DNA from: Bacillota bacterium
GTDB lineage: Bacteria; Bacillota; UBA4882; UBA8346
NCBI GenBank assembly: GCA_023435565.1
Contig: JAEYRN010000005.1
Span: 1-20,411 of the forward strand
Reading direction: 5' to 3'
Length of the DNA: 20,411 nt
Shown here piece after piece: positions 6,500-13,438 of the stretch (positions are counted from its first letter, which is position 1; every line of letters starts with the position of its first letter). The translations under genes were made by a program, and so were the position numbers. The notes below the pieces were generated by a model, which was not told the DNA's origin, did no database searches, and saw nothing but the letters and a program-made list of their open reading frames with translations.

Positions 6500-7034
6500 C
6501 TAATCCGCTTCCGCTGAAATAAACTCCGGCTTTTCACCGGAGAAATCGTCCGGGAAAGCCTCGCAAATCATTTCTCTGGAAGTTATTCTATAGATAAATT
6601 CCGTGACCGGCATGGCATACTCAAGATACTCCGATGCCCTGGGCGGATACACAATAACCGGCCAGCCGTCCGGTTCCCCTTCCGCCAGCCAATATAGCTC
6701 ATCCCCGTTATCGGTTGCTCCCCAGGCAAGCAAGCCCCCCGGTTCCGGATAAACCTTATGCCTAAAATCCTCCGGAAAACGCTGTTTTGATGTTATATAA
6801 GCATCAGCCATAATCTTACCTTTATTTAATAAGTGCAAATACTTATTTTCGGTAAAAGGATTTAGGACCCACAAGAAATTAGCTACTGCTCCCGTGCCAT
6901 AAGTATTAATGAACTCCTTATAGTGGAAGTATAGTCCCAAGAACTATCTCAATTCCCCCCCATGCTTCATAGCTGCCGATCTCTACCGGCTTGGCGGGAA
7001 GAGGCAGGATGTTTTTCAATTTTTGTAAGTACAT
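6500..7034 (-). pseudogene. SMI1/KNR4 (SUKH) immunity gene disrupted by a frameshift
   Basis: From an ATG at 7034 with GGGGAG in front, the frame encodes MYLQKLKNILPLPAKPVEIG and WGGIEIVLGTILPL, then stops near 6920. The overlapping frame continues with YKEFINTYGTGAVANFLWVL, NPFTENKYL, LLAWGATDNGDELYWLAEGE and a closing YRITSREMICEAFPDDF segment, ending at 6500. Joined, these give the classic SUKH order of W..IE..LGT.LP followed by YKEFI..YGTG. The break lies around 6905-6930. The second frame alone (146 codons from a TTG at 6940) lacks the N-terminal strand and has no proper ribosome site. The gene is either recently inactivated or carries a sequencing indel. Confidence 0.75.
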
Positions 7035-7093
7035 CTTAAACTCCCCTTTTAAATTATTGGTTTCATTTTTTTACTTTCCCGATTAAATCCTCG

Positions 7094-7201
7094 TTATCTT
7101 TGCTCATTGTTATCACTACTTGCCGGTATGGTATATTGTAAAAAAGGTGCTGCGGTTGACTCTAACCAGCCAGAGATGTAGTCGTTTTTTACTGATTCCA
7201 T
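7094..7201 (-). CDS. Doubtful 35-residue reading frame, probably a gene remnant
   Basis: An ATG at 7201 opens a frame reading MESVKNDYISGWLESTAAPF and on to SSDNNEQR. The composition looks protein-like, but no ribosome site precedes it and no family is recognised. It sits between a frameshifted SUKH gene and an unrecognised immunity-type gene, so it is more likely the 3' end of a lost gene than a functional peptide. Confidence 0.25.
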   Translation of the reverse strand: MESVKNDYISGWLESTAAPFLQYTIPASSDNNEQR

Positions 7202-7232
7202 TAAATGGAGATGCTATTTTTCAGTCCTACTA

Positions 7233-7754
7233 TTAACCTCCGGGCGATTCCGGTCTGTTTCTTCCCGTTTTGGTTATCTCAACTAATATTTCAAACAAAT
7301 CGTCGGTGGCTTTGATGATTTCCTTCATCGACGGACCTAATCCGCCGCGACAAATCAGGAAATCATTCTGAAATATGTTTTTAGCGGTCTTTATTCTGAT
7401 CCAGTCGATTGAATAGTATTTAATCATCGGACTGGTAAAATGATATCGATCCAAGCTTAAATCATCCGCGGCAGTTAATTCAAAACCGGTATCATTTTTG
7501 AGGTTATGGTAAGACCAGAGTGAATTTTTGTTAACCGGCGTAAACTTGACGCTATTTTGTTCATAAATCAATTTGCCGGAGGCAAAAAAGATAATCGGCA
7601 GCTTATTCCATAAATAACTCACATATGGATAATCCTTTGGCAGATCATAATTCGATAATACATACTTCCGCCACCAGGGATTCTTTTCAAAAATATTGAT
7701 AAATTCATTTAAATGATTAATTGAAGAAAGCCAAACCGGCTTTAATATGTCCAT
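7233..7754 (-). CDS. Hypothetical cytoplasmic protein in the immunity gene run
   Basis: I do not recognise this 173-residue protein. It has aromatic-rich stretches (NPWWRKYVLSNYDLPKDYPY near 27-46 and WNKLPIIFFASGKLIYEQN), then an ELTAADDLSLDRYHF region, and ends in a helix DDLFEILVEITKTG. No signal peptide or membrane helix is apparent. The DLPKDYPYVSYLWNKLPIIFFASG section is faintly like the YDIP..W....LPP.IFY block of the Imm11-like proteins nearby, so it may be a distant member of that group. I chose the ATG at 7754 because GGAG lies 7 bases before it; a TTG two codons upstream overlaps the spacer. Confidence 0.7.
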   Translation of the reverse strand: MDILKPVWLSSINHLNEFINIFEKNPWWRKYVLSNYDLPKDYPYVSYLWNKLPIIFFASGKLIYEQNSVKFTPVNKNSLWSYHNLKNDTGFELTAADDLSLDRYHFTSPMIKYYSIDWIRIKTAKNIFQNDFLICRGGLGPSMKEIIKATDDLFEILVEITKTGRNRPESPGG

Positions 7755-7769
7755 GGCCAAACTCCATAT

Positions 7770-8012
7770 TTATTTTAATACCTTTAACATTAAAGTACCT
7801 GTAATTAAATCAATTTCTTTCTCCGCCAATCCTTTTTTCTTGATAATGATTGAATAATGCTTTCCGTTTTTTTCAAATTCTATGAACCCGTCGAATCTTC
7901 GTGAACCTATAAATTGGTAACCCTCAATGTTATTTTCCAACTCCGCCAACCTCTTTTGCTGATAGGAAAATCCCTCCCCAAAATAACCTTGGCAGTATCT
8001 TGACGAGTTATT
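7770..8012 (-). pseudogene. Start-less remnant of an unknown gene
   Basis: An open frame of 80 codons runs from a TGA at 8013 to a TAA at 7770 without a start codon near its beginning. It reads protein-like: SYQQKRLAELENNIEGYQFI, RRFDGFIEFEKNGKHYSIII and KKKGLAEKEIDLITG. The two beta strands around FIEFEKNGKHYSIIIKKK suggest a small sheet domain. It overlaps the end of the next remnant by a few bases. It is likely the 3' part of an immunity gene that lost its 5' end. Confidence 0.5.
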
Positions 8013-8268
8013 TCATTATTTCAAACTTATCTAAATATTCACTAAAGTCTTCCTTTGGAAATGCCACTTTAAGGCACTCGAAACTTTCTTCTAAATCTGT
8101 TTTAAGACCAAAGTCAAAATCCTTAAACTTCAAACCGGTAAAAAGATATTGCCAGCCCCAAAATCCCCTTGTTTTCAATGTATGTTCCATATATTCAGGG
8201 TATGAAAAATCCGAATTTAATTCAGTCAACGGCCGCCGTATAGACGGCCATTGAAACCAATATTGATA
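8008..8268 (-). pseudogene. C-terminal remnant of a probable immunity gene
   Basis: The frame is open from a stop at 8269 to the TAA at 8008 but has no ATG or ribosome site at its beginning; the only candidate start is an unsupported TTG at 8229. Sequence upstream of that TTG reads as continuing protein (QYWFQWPSIRRPLTELNSDF), then YPEYMEHTLKTRGFWGWQYL, FTGLKFKDFDFGLKTDLEES and a terminal helix EDFSEYLDKFEIMK. This looks like the second half of a small cytoplasmic protein, possibly SUKH-like. Its N-terminal half is missing and the secreted-protein gene ends only about 10 bp upstream, so a deletion has joined the two. Confidence 0.5.
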
Positions 8269-8278
8269 TTACGTCTTC

Positions 8279-8650
8279 TTAGAGCTTATTATAGGCGTTA
8301 AGCACCCATAATCCGGCGGCCACCGGGTCCGGACCGTCACAAAACGATCTGGCGTTGCTGAGACTGGTCCAGGTGCTTCCATTTGGATTCTCAATACTAC
8401 TTCCGTTAAGCCAAGCGAGGGTATTGGAACCCGTATCCTCAATCGCCCATTTGCTGCCCTTATTTTTCACAAAGCCAATGGTGGAACTTCCTTTTTCAAT
8501 GCGATAATCGGACCCGGACACCCTGGCGTAACCCCAGGTGCTGCCACTCTTTTCAATGCGTTCGCCGATGCATTTGTAATCGGCGGCGTAAGCAATTCCC
8601 ACTAATGTGAGCAGTCCGATTAATAAAAACACCGCTAAACGTTTCATCAT
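8279..8650 (-). CDS. Small secreted protein with four short beta repeats
   Basis: The 123-residue precursor has a clear signal peptide, MMKRLAVFLLIGLLTLVGIA then YAA, with cleavage expected after AYA near residue 22. The mature part is four imperfect units of about 18-20 residues: ERIEKSGSTWGYARVSG, SDYRIEKGSSTIGFVKNKG, SKWAIEDTGSNTLAWLNG and SSIENPNGSTWTSL. Each pairs an I-E strand with a G-rich turn and a second strand, suggesting a small beta-sheet or beta-roll domain. Two cysteines (in YKCIG and SFCDG) could form a disulphide. GGAGG stands 8 bases before ATGATG. No family is recognised. The extracytoplasmic location sets it apart from the cytoplasmic immunity genes around it. Confidence 0.75.
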   Translation of the reverse strand: MMKRLAVFLLIGLLTLVGIAYAADYKCIGERIEKSGSTWGYARVSGSDYRIEKGSSTIGFVKNKGSKWAIEDTGSNTLAWLNGSSIENPNGSTWTSLSNARSFCDGPDPVAAGLWVLNAYNKL

Positions 8651-8859
8651 TTTTTGAACCTCCAATTATTTTATAACCTTTTTTATTAAAAGCCTGGGTA
8701 ATTATAAATTTACTTAAACCACCTCCTTTAATTTGCACTCAATGTTTCCACCATGCTTTTATATTTTAATTACTTATTATCACCAATTGCTCCTATTTCT
8801 TCTGTAACCATGATTAACCCCCCCATTAAAGTTATGAATAGCCGGCCTTCACAACTAAA
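8651..8859. other. Intergenic region with an orphan Shine-Dalgarno sequence
   Basis: On the minus strand an AAAGGAGGTGG site lies about 60 bp upstream of the secreted-protein gene but is followed by no start codon at usable spacing. No RNA gene, hairpin or convincing coding frame was seen. Confidence 0.4.
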
Positions 8860-8958
8860 CTAAAATTGCACTCCCAATTCGCCTCTCAAGGCCTTTTCCA
8901 TATAAGCGCTGAAATTTATGGCCAAAACAATCTTTTCCCCACGGTTTTTGATGTTCAT
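8860..8958 (-). CDS. Small protein of 32 residues
   Basis: An ATG at 8958 with AAAGGAG 8 bases upstream opens a frame reading MNIKNRGEKIVLAINFSAYM, EKALRGELGVQF. It starts 13 bp after the stop of the large SUKH-domain gene and should be translated from the same message. The peptide is mildly amphipathic, with no signal or membrane segment. I do not recognise it. It could be a genuine small protein or the head of a gene whose remainder was deleted. Confidence 0.45.
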   Translation of the reverse strand: MNIKNRGEKIVLAINFSAYMEKALRGELGVQF

Positions 8959-8971
8959 GATTTCAACTCCT

Positions 8972-10381
8972 TTAGTTCAGCCTGAAGGCAAAAGACTTGC
9001 CCAACCCCAGTTCCTCCACCCACCCCTCGCCTTCCGTGGTACAACAAACTATCGCGGCCTTCGTCAGAGAGGCCTGCAATAACTGTGGAAACACATCCAT
9101 GTTCTCCTTAAAAGGCGTCGGAAATCCTCCATTGGTGGGAAAATCCGGCGACCTAATTAACTTTTCAAAGCTTTTAGATAAGTCGGCTTGGAGATCCGCC
9201 GAAAAAGTATAATCCGGTTCTTGCTTCTTTTTTATCATATACAACAGAATGAGGCAGCCAAGCAAGGTGGAAAGAACGTCAGGAAAATAAAAAGGCCGCT
9301 CATTCTCTTTTTTATTGAACTCAGTACCGTTGGGTACAAATGCCAGCGTTTTTTTCAGCCTTCCCGCCGCCGCCACTGTCAATTTTGCAAACAAATCGGT
9401 TAGGCCCTTGATGGCTTTGTCAAATGGCAATTTACAAAAAATCGCGGCATAACGGTAACTGAAATCAGGGATTCTCAGTCCTTCTACTTCGTTAAATCCT
9501 CTATAATACGAACAATCCGAACCGATTCTGAAAAGGGTCCTGGCCGCTTCCTCCGGTTCGCCGTCAAGCAGCGATTTCATGAATTCCTCCGGGTTAGCGA
9601 CAGCCGTTTCATAGACATCCTTTTTGCCGGGTACTTTCTTGACCTCGCCCAGCCTTACCCAGAATTTGCCGGCTAAATCAAAATCCACCAGCACAAATTC
9701 ATTTCCATAGTACCTGTGGCTACCTTCGGTCTTTACTTGCTTTACCACGGTACCCCGCTCTTCGGGGTTAAACATTCTTACCCTGGCGCCCGATTCCAAA
9801 AGCTTCGTCTTTTCGGCCGGGGCTTGCAGCAGTCCGATAATTTGTTTAATTTCATTAAGATACTCCCGGCCAAAATACTTATAGCCCCACCCGGAAGCAA
9901 GACTGCACTCCAAGGCTTTTTCAATAAATTCATCCATCGTGGCGGCGACTGTGATATATCTAGACTCTTCCGCAGAAGGAGCAACGACAATTTTTGCTTC
10001 GGAGATGTCATCTTCCTCCGCCAGCAGATAATAAAAAGCAAACTCGGGCTCAATCCACTCCAACGGCATAAACTTAAAGCCGGGTGGGAAATTGTATTCA
10101 TCCTTGGGTGGATACCTGAATTTCCCGATTCTTTCGATAGGGGGTATCCTCATACCCAAAGAAAGGCGTGTATTATTTTTAAATGCGGCGTAGATATCGC
10201 AACCGTTCATCACGGAATAGAAGTCCAGCAGGGACTGGGGTAAATCGTCTTTTGCTTCGTTTACGCTCTCTTGGCTAGCCGCAGGTCGAATCTCACGATA
10301 TGTAAAATGTAAGTCGCTTCTTTGACTTAGCGTTTCTAAAAAATCTTTTAACCTCTTTGCCGTTTGGATTGTAGGCCCCAT
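8972..10381 (-). CDS. Large SUKH-domain protein with an SH3-like middle and unknown C-terminal domain
   Basis: The 469-residue protein has three parts. Residues about 1-180 look like an SMI1/KNR4 domain: DLPQSLLDFYSVMNGCDIYA matches the P..L..FY...NG core, followed by PLEWIEPEFAFYYLLAEEDD and a closing helix. Residues about 190-260 (GARVRMFNPEERGTVVKQVK and YYGNEFVLVDFD) resemble a small SH3/KOW-like barrel. Residues about 265-469 are mixed and unrecognised, with a hydrophobic helix STLLGCLILLYMIKKK that is more likely buried than membrane-spanning. At this length it is about three times a single SUKH immunity protein. GGAAG precedes the ATG. A composite immunity protein is the simplest reading; the function of the later domains is unknown. 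Confidence 0.7.
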   Translation of the reverse strand: MGPTIQTAKRLKDFLETLSQRSDLHFTYREIRPAASQESVNEAKDDLPQSLLDFYSVMNGCDIYAAFKNNTRLSLGMRIPPIERIGKFRYPPKDEYNFPPGFKFMPLEWIEPEFAFYYLLAEEDDISEAKIVVAPSAEESRYITVAATMDEFIEKALECSLASGWGYKYFGREYLNEIKQIIGLLQAPAEKTKLLESGARVRMFNPEERGTVVKQVKTEGSHRYYGNEFVLVDFDLAGKFWVRLGEVKKVPGKKDVYETAVANPEEFMKSLLDGEPEEAARTLFRIGSDCSYYRGFNEVEGLRIPDFSYRYAAIFCKLPFDKAIKGLTDLFAKLTVAAAGRLKKTLAFVPNGTEFNKKENERPFYFPDVLSTLLGCLILLYMIKKKQEPDYTFSADLQADLSKSFEKLIRSPDFPTNGGFPTPFKENMDVFPQLLQASLTKAAIVCCTTEGEGWVEELGLGKSFAFRLN

Positions 10382-10417
10382 CTTTATCTTCCTTTCCTAT
10401 AATGAATCCGAAAAAGT

Positions 10418-10876
10418 TCATTCTGCCATGCCCTCAACAAATGATTTGAGCGAATCAGCCAGGAAACAAATATGGTCCTCCGGGTCTTCGCCACACTCAT
10501 ACTCATGATACCAGAAATAAATAGCCCCCTCCTCCCCTTCCTTCACGCTGAAACAAAAAAGATTACCGCCTGGGTCTACCCCTAGGGGTATCAGCCAATC
10601 GGGGAGAATCTTATCCGTTACTTTCAGCATCCCGATTACGGATTCAAGGGTTCCCCCGGTGTTTTTGTTATGAAATTTGATGGGGAAAAACTTCTGCACC
10701 AAGTATTCGCTTTCATCGTCTTTAAAGATGCATCTTTTAGGCTTGCCGCCGTTAAACGCCAGATAATGACGGCGGATCTCCTCCGGAAAGGTGAATTGGT
10801 ATTTCTTTTCTACTTCACGGATATCTTGAAATGTAATACACTCTTTTGTATTATAGAACTTATTATTGCAATACAT
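10418..10876 (-). CDS. SMI1/KNR4 (SUKH) family immunity protein
   Basis: This 152-residue protein is a textbook SUKH-1 member. EVEKKYQFTFPEEIRRHYLA with FNGGKP forms the opening helix and the NGG turn near residues 22-46. IPLGVDPGGNLFCFSVKEGE near 96-115 is the diagnostic G.D..GN..C strand pair, followed by IYFWYHEYE and a C-terminal helix SLKSFVEGM. SUKH proteins bind and neutralise polymorphic toxins in the cytoplasm. I prefer the ATG at 10876; the upstream TTG has no better site. The large SUKH-domain gene begins 36 bp downstream, so the two are probably co-transcribed. No toxin lies next to it. Confidence 0.85.
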   Translation of the reverse strand: MYCNNKFYNTKECITFQDIREVEKKYQFTFPEEIRRHYLAFNGGKPKRCIFKDDESEYLVQKFFPIKFHNKNTGGTLESVIGMLKVTDKILPDWLIPLGVDPGGNLFCFSVKEGEEGAIYFWYHEYECGEDPEDHICFLADSLKSFVEGMAE

Positions 10877-10974
10877 GTCCAAACCGCCTACTTCCTCTTA
10901 AAACCTTAAACCTCCACAATCCCCTCCACTTTCAATAAGAAAAAAAATAAGCCGAGGTAAATTCCCCCGCCCTG

Positions 10975-11172
10975 TCATGATAATCGGTTAACTATTTCAA
11001 AAGAGTTTATCGAAGATTTATTGTCTTCATCGAAAAAAATAACGGTAAAATAGATATCGGAGCCATTAATTCTTTCAATGATTGCGCTTGGTGAATAATT
11101 ATGCCATGAGCAATAGGCCGACACGACGGATATGATAGCTATTATGAAAAAGATCAGCAGTCCTCTTTCCAT
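10975..11172 (-). CDS. Small membrane-anchored protein of 65 residues
   Basis: A GGAGG site 7 bases before the ATG at 11172 supports translation. The protein begins with an uncleaved-looking hydrophobic helix (MERGLLIFFIIAIISVVSAY) and continues with a short exported or cytoplasmic domain reading IIERINGSDIYFTVIFFDED, then NKSSINSFEIVNRLS. I do not recognise it. The tail has the strand pattern of a fragment of a larger domain, so the gene may have been shortened. It lies at the upstream edge of the immunity gene run. Confidence 0.6.
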   Translation of the reverse strand: MERGLLIFFIIAIISVVSAYCSWHNYSPSAIIERINGSDIYFTVIFFDEDNKSSINSFEIVNRLS

Positions 11173-11390
11173 AAGATATCCTCCGGGACATCATTTTTTT
11201 GTTTTCTGCGTCCTATCCGGCTTTAGGGTCAGTGCGTCCAAGAAATTTAGAGGCTCAGAAAAAATAAATAAATATCTTTTTCTATGGCTAATGTTTTGTT
11301 TTAAACATCAATTAATATAAGAAAAAACACTTTAGAGCAATCGTTTCTAAAAAAAGCCTAATTTTATTATACTATATTAATAAATAAATA

Positions 11391-11454
11391 AAGTTCTATG
11401 TTTTTTAGAACTTGATAAAAATTGCACCCGCTTTATCCTATACAAGGTTTCCCA
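11391..11454. repeat. 64-bp dispersed repeat, copy B
   Basis: This stretch matches 2529-2592 at 60 of 64 positions in the same orientation. On the minus strand it forms the end of the shredded Imm11-like remnant and encodes DKAGAIFIKF before a stop. About 40 bases separate it from a further match, GAGAATCCTG at 11496-11505, which directly adjoins copy A. Confidence 0.8.
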
Positions 11455-11551
11455 AAGGGTTCCACAATACCAAATACTTTCTAAAAGAGTATACCGAGAA
11501 TCCTGTGCTATAATTGTCAAAATCATTACCGAAAACATAATACAACTTCTT
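11405..11551 (-). pseudogene. Shredded Imm11-like gene: N-terminal scrap joined to a 3' remnant
   Basis: The minus strand reads KKKLYYVFGNDFDNYSTGF at 11551 downwards, clearly the N-terminus of the Imm11-like family (the intact gene has DKLYYVFANDFEKYPGV). It then loses similarity, meets an in-frame stop, and runs into the 64-bp repeat with DKAGAIFIKF, possibly the family's last residues. About 140 internal codons are missing and the start codon is gone. This is the third Imm11-like copy in the window. The stretch 11173-11390 upstream on the plus strand holds no gene I can support. Confidence 0.6.
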
Positions 11552-11563
11552 CTTGCGTCTAGG

Positions 11564-11830
11564 GTGGTGGAGATCCAAGAAAAACAGAAACTAATAGATG
11601 CGGGATTGTATGGGCTTGTTAGGCATCCAATGTATATGTCAATGGTCTTGCTGTATATAGGAACACCTTTGATCCTTGGATCATATATCGCACTGATACC
11701 GAGTCTACTATTCCCATTTACGCTAGTTCTACGTATCAAGAATGAAGAGAAAGTATTGGTGGATGGTTTAGATGGTTATAAAGACTATATGATAAGAGTT
11801 AAATATAGGATGATACCGTATATATGGTGA
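11564..11830 (+). pseudogene. C-terminal fragment of an isoprenylcysteine carboxyl methyltransferase (ICMT)/PEMT-like protein
   Basis: The frame encodes the conserved end of the ICMT/phospholipid methyltransferase family. DAGLYGLVRHPMYMSMVLLY is the SAM-binding RHPMY motif and first membrane segment. It is followed by GTPLILGSYIALIPSLLF, then RIKNEEKVL, GYKDYMIRVKYRMIPYIW, the typical RI..EE..L...GY..Y...V..R..P..W ending. Full-length relatives have roughly 170-220 residues with several more N-terminal membrane helices, all absent here. The frame remains open a few codons upstream (SRVVEIQEKQ, still family-like) until it meets the Imm11 remnant on the opposite strand. The GTG at 11564 has no ribosome site. 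This is a 3' remnant of a deletion or recombination. Confidence 0.75.
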
Positions 11831-11936
11831 GATTTAGCTAAAGTCATGATTATTACGAAAGGCTAGTTTCGATGTTCGCTATCACCAGCAGAGCGCCGCT
11901 CAGCATCGGGGATGCCAACATAGCCAGGGATTGGAT

Positions 11937-11976
11937 ACTGAAAACCTGGGAACTGGATAATAGTGAACCGGGAACG
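11937..11976. repeat. AACTGG/GGGAAC-type intergenic repeat
   Basis: ACTGAAAACCTGGGAACTGG followed by ATAATAGTGAACCGGGAACG shares words and order with the segments at 16990-17010 and 17127-17163, 5 kb away (GGGAACTGGAAAACAGGGAA and its inverse). Such AACTGGGAACTGG-like low-complexity runs behave as dispersed intergenic repeats. A 43-codon frame over 11872-12003 crosses it and is probably spurious. Confidence 0.5.
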
Positions 11977-12041
11977 AAACCCAAGAAGATCACAATAATT
12001 TAACTATAAACGAAACCCGAAAGCATTCCCGACTTTTAAGA

Positions 12042-13412
12042 TTATAGCTTTATATCTCCCCTTTTTTTCAGATTAAATAGGATTTCTTGATACAGATTGT
12101 TATCAATTTTGTATTTATACCTGTAAATCAGATAACCGGTGAGAATGCACAAGAGGGGAAAAACCAGCATAGCTATTTTCATGATGAGCAGACCGCCGGG
12201 TGTAACATCCGCAGCTTGTGAGGCATCATTGATACCGGAAACGATTACCGTAGCTCCCACCACTCCACCGGCAACGGCTCCCCCCATCTTGTTGATGAAG
12301 GGCTGCAAAGCGAAAGTGACGCTTTCATTGCGTTTGCCCAGCTTCCACTGGCCGTATTCAATAGTATCCGCCAAAAACATCAACACCAGTAGCTGGATAA
12401 AAGCCTGCCCTATGAAAAGCAATACACCGGAGAGTCCGATGAATATCATATTCATTGGAGAGAAGAAAAAGATTACATATCCGGCGACCACCAGTGCGGT
12501 TGCTCCGGTATAAAGAGACTTTCGGCCAAAATATTTGCTGAATAAGGGAAATATCCCCAGGGCAAGGATCTGCGATATACCCAACACTACGGCGAAGATG
12601 GAGTACATACCTTCATTACCGTAGGCATATTTAAAAAAGTATAGCCCAAAGCTGGTTGTAGTGGTATAACCGATCATAAAGAGAGCCATTGATATTGCTG
12701 TAAAAAGCAACTGGTCGTTTTTAAAAATCGCAGTAATCATGCCCTTAAGGGAAGTAGATGGTTCTGTCCGGAAAACACCCTTCAACTCCCTAACCCCAAA
12801 TAGGGTAATATTAGTTCCGGCCCACATGATTAGGACCAGGATGACGGAGAAGATAAAATATCCTTTTTGCATGCTCCCTGAGGCTTTGCCTAGGGCGGTG
12901 GTTATTGGAACTATACCTGCGACCACTATAAAAAGGCCGATATTGGCACAGATACGAGCAAATGCACCGATTTTTTCCCGTTCTTTTTGATCCATGCTTA
13001 AGGAGGGCATCATCGACCAGTAAGAAATATCATTGGCTGTATAGCTCATTCCCCAAAAGAGATACACTAATGTAAATAAACAAATATACCCCGCTCCCTT
13101 AAGGCCGAAATCGGTGAAAAGAAGTATGGTGAATATGCCGGAGATTACGGCGCCTATGGCAATCCAGGGCTTGAATTTTCCAAACCTGGTATGGGTATTG
13201 TCCACAATTACGCCCATAATTGGGTCATTTAACGCATCAAAAATACGTGCGGCTAGGATAATACCGTTAATCCACCAGAGAGTAGTATTGGATATCCGGA
13301 TAATATCGGTGAGGTAAAATATCAGGTATACACTGACCAGGGAAAAGATCATATCCCTTCCTATAGTGCCAAGACCAAAAGTAAAATGATTACGGTTTGA
13401 CGCAATTTTCAT
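12042..13412 (-). CDS. GPH-family (MelB-type) sugar:cation symporter
   Basis: The 456-residue protein has about 12 membrane helices and the glycoside-pentoside-hexuronide (MFS_2) signature. LGTIGRDMIFSLVSVYLIFY opens helix 1 with an Asp at 20. RIFDALNDPIMGVIVDNTHT at 56-75 is followed by RFGKFKPW, the hallmark loop; D59 and D63 match the cation-site aspartates D55 and D59 of MelB. NDISYWSMMPSLSMDQKERE is the family's NDVPFWS...D.KER segment. It should import a sugar or glycoside with Na+ or H+ across the inner membrane. It starts 26 bp after the alpha-glucosidase gene, behind AGGAGAAGG, so the two form an operon and the substrate is probably an alpha-glucoside such as isomaltose, maltose or sucrose. 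The specific sugar cannot be read from sequence. Confidence 0.92.
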   Translation of the reverse strand: MKIASNRNHFTFGLGTIGRDMIFSLVSVYLIFYLTDIIRISNTTLWWINGIILAARIFDALNDPIMGVIVDNTHTRFGKFKPWIAIGAVISGIFTILLFTDFGLKGAGYICLFTLVYLFWGMSYTANDISYWSMMPSLSMDQKEREKIGAFARICANIGLFIVVAGIVPITTALGKASGSMQKGYFIFSVILVLIMWAGTNITLFGVRELKGVFRTEPSTSLKGMITAIFKNDQLLFTAISMALFMIGYTTTTSFGLYFFKYAYGNEGMYSIFAVVLGISQILALGIFPLFSKYFGRKSLYTGATALVVAGYVIFFFSPMNMIFIGLSGVLLFIGQAFIQLLVLMFLADTIEYGQWKLGKRNESVTFALQPFINKMGGAVAGGVVGATVIVSGINDASQAADVTPGGLLIMKIAMLVFPLLCILTGYLIYRYKYKIDNNLYQEILFNLKKRGDIKL

Positions 13413-13438
13413 GATATAGCCTTCTCCTGTTCATTTTT

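Noticed and set aside
8553..8738. A 61-codon minus-strand frame starting near the orphan Shine-Dalgarno sequence
   Set aside because: It overlaps the signal-peptide gene out of frame and becomes basic and random after the overlap.
11326..11352. TTTAGA/TCTAAA hairpin with a nearby T run on the minus strand
   Set aside because: Only six A/T-rich pairs and no intact gene upstream on that strand to terminate.
11872..12003. A 43-codon plus-strand frame reading MFAITSRAPLSIGDANIARD onwards
   Set aside because: No ribosome site, no recognised family, and its second half is the intergenic AACTGG/GGGAAC repeat.
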